A stretch of 39,495 nucleotides of DNA from an uncultured Nitratifractor sp. (GTDB lineage Bacteria; Campylobacterota; Campylobacteria; Campylobacterales; Sulfurovaceae), in contig CAMZLH010000039.1 of assembly GCA_947311565.1 (NCBI GenBank), positions 1-39,495 of the forward strand, read 5' to 3'. Within the stretch, counting starts at the first letter, position 1; each line of letters starts with the position of its first letter. Positions 16,237-25,192 of this stretch are shown one piece after another. Position numbers and translations under genes: made by a program. The notes beneath the pieces are model-generated. The model was not told the DNA's origin. It saw only the letters and a list, made by a program, of their open reading frames with translations, and made no database searches.

Positions 16237-17538
16237 TTAACCTTGTGAGTGTGGCATAATAATATATGCTTTAGAGCCATTAATAGAGTGATATATAGTT
16301 GTGCCATACCTTTTTGAAAAATACATTATAATAATCTTTTGTAGAGTATGCTCAATTGATGGCTTAAACCATGCATCGTTACTAATTAGGATAAGATGTT
16401 TAGGGTAATCTTTATATGTATTTTTAGCAGTTCCTTCATAGCATATTGCTACTTTTATATCTCTATTCAATACATTAATTGTAGTATAGTTACTATCTGC
16501 TTTGTAATCTACAGCACCATCAAAAAATATCTTATTAACAATAGAGCTTAAGAAATCTGGTAGTGGATTTGCTTCACCAAAGGGTACTAAAACAACTTTA
16601 TTTGCAACTTTATAGTTGCCATTTTTTATAATATATGCAGAGTTTCTAAAGTTGTTTTTACCTTTGTAATATAGTGCACCAATAATAATTGTTATCTCTT
16701 TAGAACGCTCTAACAGTGGCTTTAGCCTACTCTGCTCTATATTTAAAAAATATGGTAATAGAGACTCTGGTAAAATAATTAATTTTTTACCTTTTCTAAT
16801 AGCTTTATCAATTTTTAATAGTGCAAGATTTGTATATTTATCTCTATTTTCAGCTCTCCACTTCTCTCTAACATCAATATCTGTAGAGACAAGTTCTATA
16901 TCTCGAAGCGCACTTGGTTTTAGTTCTATTGGGCTATTAAAACTTATAGCCAAAGTTAAAATTAGTAAGATATATATCTTCTTAAATAGTGCAAAACTTG
17001 CTAATACTAAAACAATTAAAATAAAGGCATATGTCTCAGAGCTAAATATAGAGTTAGTATATCCATACTCTATTTTTAGCCAATTAAAACCAAATGGTTC
17101 AATTTGCTCAATAATTACTATAGAGATCGCATTAAAAACTATTCGACTTCTCTCCCAATATATTGCTAAAAAATATCTCTCTACTCTCTTAGCTAAGTTT
17201 TTAGATATATATGCAAATGTTAAAAACAGTACTCCAAAAATTATACCAATTAGTGCAATTACAACTGGTACAAGGTAGGGTTGATTATAGTAAATAAAGC
17301 TAATTGACATCCACCATAACCAAAATATAGATATAAAAAAGCCTATAAAAAACCAAACCTCTATTTTAGCAATAATAACTCTATAGATACCATAAGTTAT
17401 AGTAATTGTGTTAAATATCACTTGTGCATAACCACTTAAAAGAGAAAAATGTTCAATATATATAAAAGCTGAGAGTAATATAGCTAAACCCAAGCCTTCT
17501 ATTATATGGTTGGTGGTAAAATATTTTTTAATTTTCAT
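16237..17538 (-). CDS. lnt: Apolipoprotein N-acyltransferase
   Basis: Adds the third acyl chain to the N-terminal cysteine of lipoproteins at the outer face of the inner membrane. The 433-residue protein has about six or seven N-terminal hydrophobic segments, then a nitrilase-like domain from about 212. The catalytic triad is E258 (LPESLLPYF), K314 (NKVVLVPFGE) and C366 (ICYEGT). It is shorter than E. coli Lnt (512) but usual for Campylobacterota. Its start lies only 13 bases from the divergent yajC start, with a near-palindromic sequence giving a ribosome site on both strands. Confidence 0.93.
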   Translation of the reverse strand: MKIKKYFTTNHIIEGLGLAILLSAFIYIEHFSLLSGYAQVIFNTITITYGIYRVIIAKIEVWFFIGFFISIFWLWWMSISFIYYNQPYLVPVVIALIGIIFGVLFLTFAYISKNLAKRVERYFLAIYWERSRIVFNAISIVIIEQIEPFGFNWLKIEYGYTNSIFSSETYAFILIVLVLASFALFKKIYILLILTLAISFNSPIELKPSALRDIELVSTDIDVREKWRAENRDKYTNLALLKIDKAIRKGKKLIILPESLLPYFLNIEQSRLKPLLERSKEITIIIGALYYKGKNNFRNSAYIIKNGNYKVANKVVLVPFGEANPLPDFLSSIVNKIFFDGAVDYKADSNYTTINVLNRDIKVAICYEGTAKNTYKDYPKHLILISNDAWFKPSIEHTLQKIIIMYFSKRYGTTIYHSINGSKAYIIMPHSQG

Positions 17539-17551
17539 ATAAAGGACCTTT

Positions 17552-17812
17552 ATGTCACAACAGATTATGCAATTTTTTCCAATTATAGCACTTTTTGCTA
17601 TATTTTACTTTTTAATTATTAGACCACAGCAGAAAGCTCAAAAAGAGCATGCATCGATGCTAGAATCACTATCAAAAGGTGATAAAATAGTAACAAATGG
17701 TGGCTTAATAGTAGAAGTAGTTAAAACAGAAGATGAGTTTTTTAAGGTAAAATTAAATGATGAAACCATAGTTAAACTAGATCGTTCTTTTGTATCTAAA
17801 AAATTAGATTAA
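17552..17812 (+). CDS. yajC: Preprotein translocase subunit YajC
   Basis: A small inner-membrane accessory of the SecDF complex, 86 residues. One N-terminal transmembrane helix (residues 6-24, IMQFFPIIALFAIFYFLII) is followed by RPQQKAQKEHASMLESL and the KGDKIVTNGGLIVEV motif that defines the family. AAAGGA precedes the ATG. It is followed 12 bases later by secD, forming the canonical yajC-secD-secF order. Confidence 0.97.
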   Translation: MSQQIMQFFPIIALFAIFYFLIIRPQQKAQKEHASMLESLSKGDKIVTNGGLIVEVVKTEDEFFKVKLNDETIVKLDRSFVSKKLD

Positions 17813-17824
17813 CTTGGTGTAGAG

Positions 17825-19405
17825 ATGGGAAAGTTAAATTATAGAGTAGTAATATTTATTTTAGCCCTAATTTTTGGGGTTGTATTCTCTATACCAAGTT
17901 TAGTACAAAGCGATAGTGGTAAAAAAATAACACTAGGTCTAGATTTACAAGGTGGACTACATATGCTTCTTGGTATTAAGAGTGAAGAGGCTATAAAGTC
18001 ATCTTTAAAATCGACTCTATCTACTGCAAAGTTTGCACTAGATAAAAAAGATATTGTTATTGATGCTATAGAAATTGAAGAGGATAGAGCATCTTTTGAA
18101 GTAGTAGATGAAGATGATTTACAAATTGCAGTTGCTGCAATTAAAGTTCTTCTTAAAGAGGCACAAGTTGAGACAAATAAAAATAGAATCTCTATAATAT
18201 TACCTTCAAAAGAGTTAGAGAAGATTAGACTTAGAGCAATTGATCAAGCAGTTGAGACAATTAGAAATCGTCTAAATCAATTTGGATTAGCAGAACCTAC
18301 AGTTGCTAAGCAAGGTAAAGATAAAATTTTAGTTGAAGTTCCAGGTATTAAGAGTGCACAAGATGAGCAAAGAATTAGAGATCTAATTGCTAAGCAAGCT
18401 CACCTAGTTCAGATGGCTGTAGATGAAGATAGAGCAGACCATGTAAACGATATGAGCGAAGCAGAAGCTAAGAAGTATGGAGATGTTATCTTAAAAGATG
18501 TGAAAAACCCTCAAATTAAGTACCTACTACGTGAAATACCAATTTTAGATGGTGCAATGATTACTGATGCTAAAGCAATATATGATCAGAATGGTAATCC
18601 AATTATTACATTTGTTTTAAATGGTCAGGGCTCTAAAATTTTTGCTAAATTCACAGAGAAAGCAGCACCTAACGATGCAAGGCTAGCTATTGTCTTAGAT
18701 AACCAAGTATATTCAGCTCCACACATTAAAGAGAGAATTGGTGGTGGTCGTGGGCAGATAAGTGGAGGTTTTACAATTAATGAAGCAAATGATATTGCAA
18801 TTGCTTTAAGAAGTGGGGCACTACTTGCACCTGTCTTTGTAATGGAGAAAAGAAGTGTAGGACCTAGTCTTGGTAAAGATAGCATTATAGCTAGTTCAAT
18901 TGCATTAATTGGTGGATTCATACTAGTATTTATATTTATGATTTTATATTATGGAGCTGCAGGATTGATTGCAGATGTTGCACTTATTGGAAACCTATTT
19001 TTGATAATTGCAATTATGAGCCTCTTTGGTGCTACATTAACTCTGCCTGGTATGGCAGGTATTGTACTAACTGTTGGTATGGCAGTTGACGCCAATGTAA
19101 TTATTAATGAGAGAATAAGAGAGCTCTTAAGCGAAGGTAAATCAGTAGCAAAAGCAATTGAAGATGGCTACTCTAACGCATTTACAGCAATTTGGGATGC
19201 CAATGTAACTACGTTAATTGCTTCTACTCTACTCTTCTTTTATGGTACAGGACCAATTAAAGGGTTTGCAGTAACAATGACAATAGGTATTTTAGCATCT
19301 ATGTTAACTGCAATTTTAGGTACACATGGATTGTATCAGATGTTACTACCAAAGATTAAAAAAGATAAATTGGGCTTTTGGTTTGGAATTAAGGGGGTAA
19401 AATAA
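17825..19405 (+). CDS. secD: Protein translocase subunit SecD
   Basis: Large subunit of the proton-driven SecDF motor that pulls exported proteins through SecYEG. 526 residues. One N-terminal TM is followed by GLDLQGGLHMLLGIK (the D-x-x-GG motif) near residue 40. A long periplasmic region (residues ~60-350) includes the IRNRLNQFGLAEP and VPGIKS segments. Five TMs lie in the C-terminal third, with the GMAVDANVIINERIRELL region near residue 419, whose aspartate takes part in proton flow. Intact and of normal length. It overlaps secF by one base (TAATG). Confidence 0.98.
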   Translation: MGKLNYRVVIFILALIFGVVFSIPSLVQSDSGKKITLGLDLQGGLHMLLGIKSEEAIKSSLKSTLSTAKFALDKKDIVIDAIEIEEDRASFEVVDEDDLQIAVAAIKVLLKEAQVETNKNRISIILPSKELEKIRLRAIDQAVETIRNRLNQFGLAEPTVAKQGKDKILVEVPGIKSAQDEQRIRDLIAKQAHLVQMAVDEDRADHVNDMSEAEAKKYGDVILKDVKNPQIKYLLREIPILDGAMITDAKAIYDQNGNPIITFVLNGQGSKIFAKFTEKAAPNDARLAIVLDNQVYSAPHIKERIGGGRGQISGGFTINEANDIAIALRSGALLAPVFVMEKRSVGPSLGKDSIIASSIALIGGFILVFIFMILYYGAAGLIADVALIGNLFLIIAIMSLFGATLTLPGMAGIVLTVGMAVDANVIINERIRELLSEGKSVAKAIEDGYSNAFTAIWDANVTTLIASTLLFFYGTGPIKGFAVTMTIGILASMLTAILGTHGLYQMLLPKIKKDKLGFWFGIKGVK

Positions 19406-20376
19406 TGGAATTATTTAAATACAAAGGTCCAATAAAGTTAATGGATAAGGCTAAATATTTTGCTCTATTATCTATAGTGGTTATACTACTCTCTTGGGGT
19501 CTAATATTTACTAAAGGCTTTAATTACGGTATCGACTTTGCTGGTGGTACTTTAATTCAAGTTAAGTATGAAAAAGATGCACCACTAAAAGAGATTAGAG
19601 ATATACTTAGTAAAACTCAAAAGTATAAAGGTGCATCAGTAACATATTTTGGTAGCAATCAAGAGATTGTTATTAGAATAAAAAGCACCTCTAAAGTTGT
19701 TGGTAAAGATACAGGTGATGAAGTTAGAGAGATACTAAAAAGTAGTGGTAATTTTGAGATTCGCCGTGTAGATATGGTTGGTCCTAAAATTGGTGGAGAG
19801 CTTAGAGAAAAAGGTTTAAAAGCGACACTATTTGCAATTATAGGTATTTTGCTCTACCTTACATTTAGATTTGAGTGGAGATTTGCTTTTGCTTCTGTAG
19901 TTGCTTTAGTGCATGATGTCTCAATTGCATTAGGAGCTATCGCACTATTTGGTGTACCATTTAATCTAGATATATTAGCAGCAATTTTGACAATTTTAGG
20001 ATACTCTCTTAACGATACAATTATTGTATTTGATAGAATTAGAGAGGGTCTTCAGAAGCTTAAAAGTGTTGTTTTAGGTGCTATTATAGATGAATCAGTT
20101 ACTAGAACACTATCTAGAACTACCCTTACATCGCTAACAACTTTCTTTGTTGTTTTAGTTCTATATCTATTTGGTGGAGAGATATTAAAAGGGTTTAGTT
20201 TTACACTTTTAGTTGGTGTAATTGTTGGTACATACTCTTCTATATTTATAGCTTCTCCTGTATTGATGTGGTTAGGTTTTGATGTTAAAGAGTTTAAAAA
20301 TAAAGAGGCAGATAAGAAGAGAAGAGAGATAGAGAAAGAGAAGTTAAGAAACCAATTTGAGCAAGGTGTTGTTTAA
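19405..20376 (+). CDS. secF: Protein translocase subunit SecF
   Basis: Second subunit of the SecDF motor, 323 residues with six predicted TMs. The N-terminal GIDFAGGTLIQVKY motif is present near residue 42, VGPKIGGELREKGL near 127-140, and the TM4-5 region with LGYSLNDTIIVFDRIRE (residue ~200) carries the essential aspartates. The charged tail (KEADKKRREIEKEKL) is cytoplasmic. The stop lies inside a strong hairpin that runs into the gap before dacB. Confidence 0.98.
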   Translation: MELFKYKGPIKLMDKAKYFALLSIVVILLSWGLIFTKGFNYGIDFAGGTLIQVKYEKDAPLKEIRDILSKTQKYKGASVTYFGSNQEIVIRIKSTSKVVGKDTGDEVREILKSSGNFEIRRVDMVGPKIGGELREKGLKATLFAIIGILLYLTFRFEWRFAFASVVALVHDVSIALGAIALFGVPFNLDILAAILTILGYSLNDTIIVFDRIREGLQKLKSVVLGAIIDESVTRTLSRTTLTSLTTFFVVLVLYLFGGEILKGFSFTLLVGVIVGTYSSIFIASPVLMWLGFDVKEFKNKEADKKRREIEKEKLRNQFEQGVV

Positions 20377-20393
20377 GCTAAAGCTTAAGCAAC
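20368..20393 (+). terminator. Hairpin spanning the secF stop
   Basis: GTTGTTTAAGC (20368-20378) pairs with GCTTAAGCAAC (20383-20393) around a 4-base TAAA loop, with one G-U pair. The stem contains the secF stop codon and is followed by only three T. It is therefore more likely an attenuator or processing site tuning dacB relative to secF than a full terminator. Confidence 0.55.
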
Positions 20394-20406
20394 TTTGGAG
20401 TAAAAA

Positions 20407-21801
20407 ATGATTAAAAAAACTATATTTATATATCTACTATTAGTTGCTACACTACACGCTACGCTTCCAGCCGATCTAAATAGTATGATTACAAAAGATA
20501 AGATAGATAGGTCCAAACTTAGCATATTAATTACAAATAAGAGAGATGGATCTATAATTGCATCTTTAAATCCATATAAGTATAGAGTACCAGCCTCAGT
20601 TGCTAAGATTGCTACTGCTTATGCAGTACTTTTAGAGTTTGGTAAAGATTTTAAATGGCCAACACAGATATACTATACAGGTAGCATAAAAGGTGGTGTA
20701 TTAGATGGTAATATAGTTGTTAAAGCTTATGGTGATCCTACGTTAAATGCTAGCGATGTTAAAGGCTTCTCTAAGAGATTGAGAGGTTATGGAATTAGAG
20801 AGATAAAGGGTTCTATCTTAATTGATAGAAGTTTTTTTAAAAATAGTGTAAGAATAAGCTCTGGTTTTGATAAAAACTTTGTTAGCGAATATAATGCAAT
20901 GCCAGATGCACTAATGTTTAATGATCACTTAAATAGATTAGTTATATCTCCAAAAGGGTCTGGTGCCGTAATTCAAAGAAGTTATGGTGACAAAAGTTAT
21001 AAATTGATAAATAAATTAAAAGTTGTAAATGGAAGCTGTAGAGGTTCTCATTCGTGGCCTAAAATTAAATTTTTAAAAGAGGGCTCTGAAGTTGGTCTAT
21101 CTATTGGTGGATCTATTGCAAAAAGCTGTAAACCAATTATTTTAAATAGAGTCTTAAGCTATCCATATAAGAGTTTCTACTCATCATTTAGTTACTATCT
21201 ACAAAAGAGTGGTGTATCATTTAATGGTGGTTTAAAATTAGGTGTTACCCCTAAAAATGCAAAACTCCTATTTACACACTACTCAAAGCCTTTAATAAAA
21301 ATTGTTGCAAAGACTCTTAAAAAGAGTAATAATCTATATGCAAGACATCTATTTTTGATACTAGGTGCAAAAAAGTATGGTTACCCTGCAACATTGGCTA
21401 AATCTAGAAGGGCAATTAAAGAGTTGCTAGGTAGTAAAGGTGTTTTAGAGAGTAACGATTTTATTGTAAATGGTTGTGGACTATCTCGTGACTCTAGGCT
21501 GAGTGCTGTTAGTGCAGCAAAGGTTTTAGACTCAGCATATAGAGATTTCGGAAATAGTTGGATTAATTCGCTATCTATTGCTGGAGTAGATGGCACACTT
21601 AAAAAGAGATTTGCTCATTCAATAGTTAAGAAGAGAGCATTTATGAAAACAGGTACACTAAAAAAAGCTAAAAATATTGCAGGTTTTGTTAAATCGTTAA
21701 ATGGCAATTTATACAACTGTGTAATATTTTATAATGGCGCAAAAATATGGCTAGGCAGAGATATTCAAAATAAGATTATTACTTGGTTAGTTAGACACTA
21801 A
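20407..21801 (+). CDS. dacB: D-alanyl-D-alanine carboxypeptidase/endopeptidase, PBP4 type
   Basis: A periplasmic low-molecular-weight penicillin-binding protein (peptidase family S13) that trims or cleaves peptidoglycan cross-links. 464 residues with a signal peptide (IFIYLLLVATLHA). The active-site triad is complete: SVAK at 64-67, SNN at 307-309 and KTG at 414-416. The ATG follows TTGGAG. It is the usual neighbour type of cell-envelope genes but has no known mechanistic tie to SecDF. Naming as dacB follows family membership. Confidence 0.93.
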   Translation: MIKKTIFIYLLLVATLHATLPADLNSMITKDKIDRSKLSILITNKRDGSIIASLNPYKYRVPASVAKIATAYAVLLEFGKDFKWPTQIYYTGSIKGGVLDGNIVVKAYGDPTLNASDVKGFSKRLRGYGIREIKGSILIDRSFFKNSVRISSGFDKNFVSEYNAMPDALMFNDHLNRLVISPKGSGAVIQRSYGDKSYKLINKLKVVNGSCRGSHSWPKIKFLKEGSEVGLSIGGSIAKSCKPIILNRVLSYPYKSFYSSFSYYLQKSGVSFNGGLKLGVTPKNAKLLFTHYSKPLIKIVAKTLKKSNNLYARHLFLILGAKKYGYPATLAKSRRAIKELLGSKGVLESNDFIVNGCGLSRDSRLSAVSAAKVLDSAYRDFGNSWINSLSIAGVDGTLKKRFAHSIVKKRAFMKTGTLKKAKNIAGFVKSLNGNLYNCVIFYNGAKIWLGRDIQNKIITWLVRH

Positions 21802-21810
21802 AGGTTATAT

Positions 21811-22938
21811 ATGAAGTTTAAAAAATATCCATTTGAGAGATTAAATGAGCTCTTAGCAGATACTACACCTAATAGTAGTTACAGTGAAATAGCATTAACT
21901 ATAGGAGAGCCACAGTTTGATACACCTAAGTTTATTAAAGATGCTTTAATAGAGTCTATAGATAAGCTAAATAAATATCCAAAGAGTAGTGGAGAGTTGG
22001 AGCTTAAAGAGTCTCAACTTAGCTATTTGAAGAGAAGGTTTAATTTAGATTTAAGAGTAGAACAGATTATACCTACCTTTGGGACGAGGGAGGTATTGTT
22101 TAATTTTCCACAATTTTATTTAAGCAGTAAAGAGTCTCCAAAAATGGCATTTGTTAATCCATTTTATCAGATATATGAGGGCTCTGCAATTGCTAGTAGT
22201 GCAGATGTTGTATATTTAAATTTAGATAAAAATAATGGTTTTAAACCTATAATAGATAAAGATCTCTTAAGAGATGTAGATCTAGTAATCTTAAATACAC
22301 CAAGTAATCCTACAGCATCTGTAATGAGTAAAGATGAGCTAAAAAGATGGGTTGAGTTAGCTTTAGAGTTAGATTTTTTATTAATTAATGATGAGTGCTA
22401 TATAGATATATATACAAATGATCCAATAGAGTCTATTTTAAATGCCTCTGTAGAGGTTGGTAATAGTGAATTTAAAAATATCTTAACTCTTAACTCTATC
22501 TCTAAGAGAAGCTCAGCACCAGGGCTTAGAAGTGGTTTTATTGCTGGAGATAAAGATATACTTAAGAGTTACATGAGATATAGAACATATGTTGGTTGTG
22601 CTTCACCACTACCACTACAATTAGCTGCCGCTGCCGCTTGGAGTGATGATAAACATGTAGAGCCATTTAGAGATGTTTATAAACAAAACCTAGAGTTGTC
22701 AAGTGAGATTTTAGGTAGTGATACTCCTGAAGCAACATTTTATGTCTGGCTAGAGGTTAAAGATGCAGTGCAAAAAGCAAAAGAGCTTTATGAAAAGTAT
22801 AGCGTGAAGGTACTTCCAGGTGAGTTTTTAGGTAGAGATGGTGAAGGAGAAGGCTTTTGGAGATTAGCATTAGTACATAAACCAGAAGTAATCAAAGATG
22901 CATTAAGTAGAATAAAAAAGTTTTTAAAGGAGAAGTAG
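21811..22938 (+). CDS. dapC: Succinyldiaminopimelate aminotransferase (class I/II PLP enzyme)
   Basis: A 375-residue fold-type I aminotransferase. PLP-site residues are visible: NTPSNPT at 162-168, D194 (NDECYIDIY), the Schiff-base lysine K232 (SISKRSSAPGLRSGF) and R240. The sequence resembles the epsilonproteobacterial succinyl-DAP transaminases (DapC) of the lysine/peptidoglycan pathway, which would suit its place after dacB. Specificity within class I aminotransferases is hard to read, so the function is probable, not certain. Its last base is the first base of the next gene. Confidence 0.8.
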   Translation: MKFKKYPFERLNELLADTTPNSSYSEIALTIGEPQFDTPKFIKDALIESIDKLNKYPKSSGELELKESQLSYLKRRFNLDLRVEQIIPTFGTREVLFNFPQFYLSSKESPKMAFVNPFYQIYEGSAIASSADVVYLNLDKNNGFKPIIDKDLLRDVDLVILNTPSNPTASVMSKDELKRWVELALELDFLLINDECYIDIYTNDPIESILNASVEVGNSEFKNILTLNSISKRSSAPGLRSGFIAGDKDILKSYMRYRTYVGCASPLPLQLAAAAAWSDDKHVEPFRDVYKQNLELSSEILGSDTPEATFYVWLEVKDAVQKAKELYEKYSVKVLPGEFLGRDGEGEGFWRLALVHKPEVIKDALSRIKKFLKEK

Positions 22939-23537
22939 TGGATAGTGTAGATATAGAGGCATTAAAAAAAGACCCTGAATTTTTAGAGAATTTAAAAAAG
23001 TTAGAAGATGAGGTTGCCAATAGCGACTCTTTAGCAAAATTGTATCAACTTATAGATGCTAAATTAGCAATTGAAGCTAGTGAAGATGAGATTAATGAAC
23101 TCTTTCAAAGAGCAGTTGGAAGTGCATTTAATATACTATCTAGTAAGATTGCAGAGGCTAAAAATTTAGATTTAAGTAACCCAGAAGAGTGGGCAGTAGC
23201 GAGAGCTATCTATGAACATGCTATAGAGAGATATAGCAGTAACGATACAAATGCTGCTCAAGAGTTGTTTTTAGCACTTAACTTTACAATTACAAATAGT
23301 GAAGTTAAAGATGCTATGTTGGTTCATGCAGCTGCTGTAGGAACAGGTTATAGTTTTGATGACTTTTTTAATAAGCTTACAAAAGTATCAGATGCAGATT
23401 TTAACGACCCAATGGCAGTTTTTGTTATAGATTTTGTACAACCAACAGATATACTACTAGAGATTATGAAAGAAGAGGTAGTTAAATTAAATGCAAGGCT
23501 AGATAAACTTAAAAAGGCACAAGAGCAAGCTAAGTAG
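22938..23537 (+). CDS. Unknown acidic helical protein coupled to dapC
   Basis: A 199-residue soluble, acidic, almost wholly helical protein of no recognised family. The GTG start at 22938 overlaps the dapC stop by one base, with AAAGGAGAAG inside the end of dapC as its ribosome site, so the two are made together. Residues 1-60 are charged (MDSVDIEALKKDPEFLENL), the centre repeats helical AxxxA patterns, and residues 170-199 look like a coiled coil (EIMKEEVVKLNARLDKLKK). It has no cysteine. It ends 6 bases from the convergent ycaO stop. Confidence 0.8.
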   Translation: MDSVDIEALKKDPEFLENLKKLEDEVANSDSLAKLYQLIDAKLAIEASEDEINELFQRAVGSAFNILSSKIAEAKNLDLSNPEEWAVARAIYEHAIERYSSNDTNAAQELFLALNFTITNSEVKDAMLVHAAAVGTGYSFDDFFNKLTKVSDADFNDPMAVFVIDFVQPTDILLEIMKEEVVKLNARLDKLKKAQEQAK

Positions 23538-23543
23538 TATTTA

Positions 23544-25172
23544 CTATCTTAACTTAATACTCTTTTCATATAGATCTAGTATATCTTTATACTCTTGAGA
23601 GAAGCTGCTATCTATTAGGGCTTTTTTAGAGTTAAAAATATCTATCGCATCAGTAACTCTTTTTGCACTATATAGTCTCTTAAAAGAGTTAATATACTTA
23701 TCAATATTTACTCTGTTTTGAAAGATTGTGCATATTAGAGCTACTAGATGGTAGGTTGGATTTTTTGACTCTTCTAGTAGATAGCTTACCTCTTCATACT
23801 CTTTTAGTATTAGGTATAGTTGGGCTTTTAACTCGGCATTTGTAAATGGTTTTTTAAATATTACACCTATATATCTACCGATATCTATTGAATCATCTAA
23901 ACTATCTATACTCTCTAGCAGATCTGTTATCTCATTTTTATTTAGTCTCTCTATATTTAAAATATACTCTCTTATATACTTTGAATCGGCTCTATTATTG
24001 TATATTAGATCATCTATAGGGTATATTTCAGATAGTGTTGGTATTACAATTTGTACTGAGCTAAAGTCTAAATAGTTGTGCTCTTTGTAGTATATATCCT
24101 TTTTCTCCCTTTTAGCAATATCTACTAAAAAGTTGTACTCATCTTCTTGACTACTGCCGTTGTATCTCCATGTTTTATACTCAAAGCTTTTATTAATAGT
24201 TAAAAATGTTGCACTAATTACTCCATTAGAGTCTATAAAATGAGACTCTAAATTTGAGCTGTTCTCTACTAAGTCACTATTAAAAGTTACTTGTTGAAAG
24301 TTATCTAAACTATCTACAGATCTCCCTTGCATAAGTTCTGTAAATGTACGCTCTAAAGAGACTTCTAGTATTGGATGAGAACCAAAAGAGAGAAAAATTG
24401 TTGCATTTTTAGGGTTTATTATAGATATAGCTGTTACAGGAAATCTACCACCTAAAGAGGCATCGTAAACTTCTATATAGTAACCTAAAGACTCTAGCTC
24501 TTTAATATCTTCGCTTAGTTTTTTATATTCTATTAAAATCTCTTTAGGAATTAGTGGCAAAGAGTAACCATTTTTGATTACCTCTAGTTTTACATATCTT
24601 TCGTAAATTTCGCTAAGTGCTTGTATTTTTGCCTCTTGCAATGTGTTACCAGTTGCTAAACCATTACTAACATAGAGATTGTGTAGAATATTGAGAGGGA
24701 AATAGTGAGTTTTGTTACTACTTATATTTTTAAATGGCAGTGATACTACTTTGTCACTATAGCTACTATTAAAATCTATTAAATCTCTATTTTCTAAAAG
24801 TTGATCTCGATTGTAGATAGCGCTTAAAGTACTATCTAAAATATCATCACTTAAGCTAAATAGTTTCTGATCTGATGTATATATATTGCTAGGTAGATAA
24901 AATTCACTAAAGTAGTTGTTTGTCTGAAGCCTCTCTATAAATTCACCTAAAGCACTTGCTAATGCGGCTTTAGCTGATACCCCTTTGCCATTAGAGTATA
25001 ACTCATTAGGAGCATTTTTATAAGCTATATTTATCCAATATGTATTTTCTGTTGGATTGTGCTCTTTTTGATATATAAGTTCTATATTAAGCTTTTTTAA
25101 AGAGCTTTTCATATTAGATATTGTTACATCTAATGGGGTATTTTTAGATATCGGTATACTATTATCTATCAT
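23544..25172 (-). CDS. ycaO: YcaO-domain protein, E. coli YcaO type with TPR-like tail
   Basis: 542 residues. YcaO domains bind ATP and activate peptide backbone amides. Stand-alone E. coli YcaO is linked to RimO-dependent methylthiolation of ribosomal protein S12. The nucleotide-binding glutamates are visible in GKGVSAKAALASALGEFIER (E77, E80, R81), ALSEIYERYVK (E188, E191, R192) and ERTFTELMQGR (E279, Q282, R284). Residues ~430-542 form helical repeats, as in E. coli YcaO. No thiazole-peptide precursor, dehydrogenase or E1-like partner is nearby, which argues for the ribosomal type. The C-terminus does not show the PxPxP tail of azoline-forming cyclodehydratases. Confidence 0.88.
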   Translation of the reverse strand: MIDNSIPISKNTPLDVTISNMKSSLKKLNIELIYQKEHNPTENTYWINIAYKNAPNELYSNGKGVSAKAALASALGEFIERLQTNNYFSEFYLPSNIYTSDQKLFSLSDDILDSTLSAIYNRDQLLENRDLIDFNSSYSDKVVSLPFKNISSNKTHYFPLNILHNLYVSNGLATGNTLQEAKIQALSEIYERYVKLEVIKNGYSLPLIPKEILIEYKKLSEDIKELESLGYYIEVYDASLGGRFPVTAISIINPKNATIFLSFGSHPILEVSLERTFTELMQGRSVDSLDNFQQVTFNSDLVENSSNLESHFIDSNGVISATFLTINKSFEYKTWRYNGSSQEDEYNFLVDIAKREKKDIYYKEHNYLDFSSVQIVIPTLSEIYPIDDLIYNNRADSKYIREYILNIERLNKNEITDLLESIDSLDDSIDIGRYIGVIFKKPFTNAELKAQLYLILKEYEEVSYLLEESKNPTYHLVALICTIFQNRVNIDKYINSFKRLYSAKRVTDAIDIFNSKKALIDSSFSQEYKDILDLYEKSIKLR

Positions 25173-25192
25173 AAAAGTTAAGTAGCCTAAAG

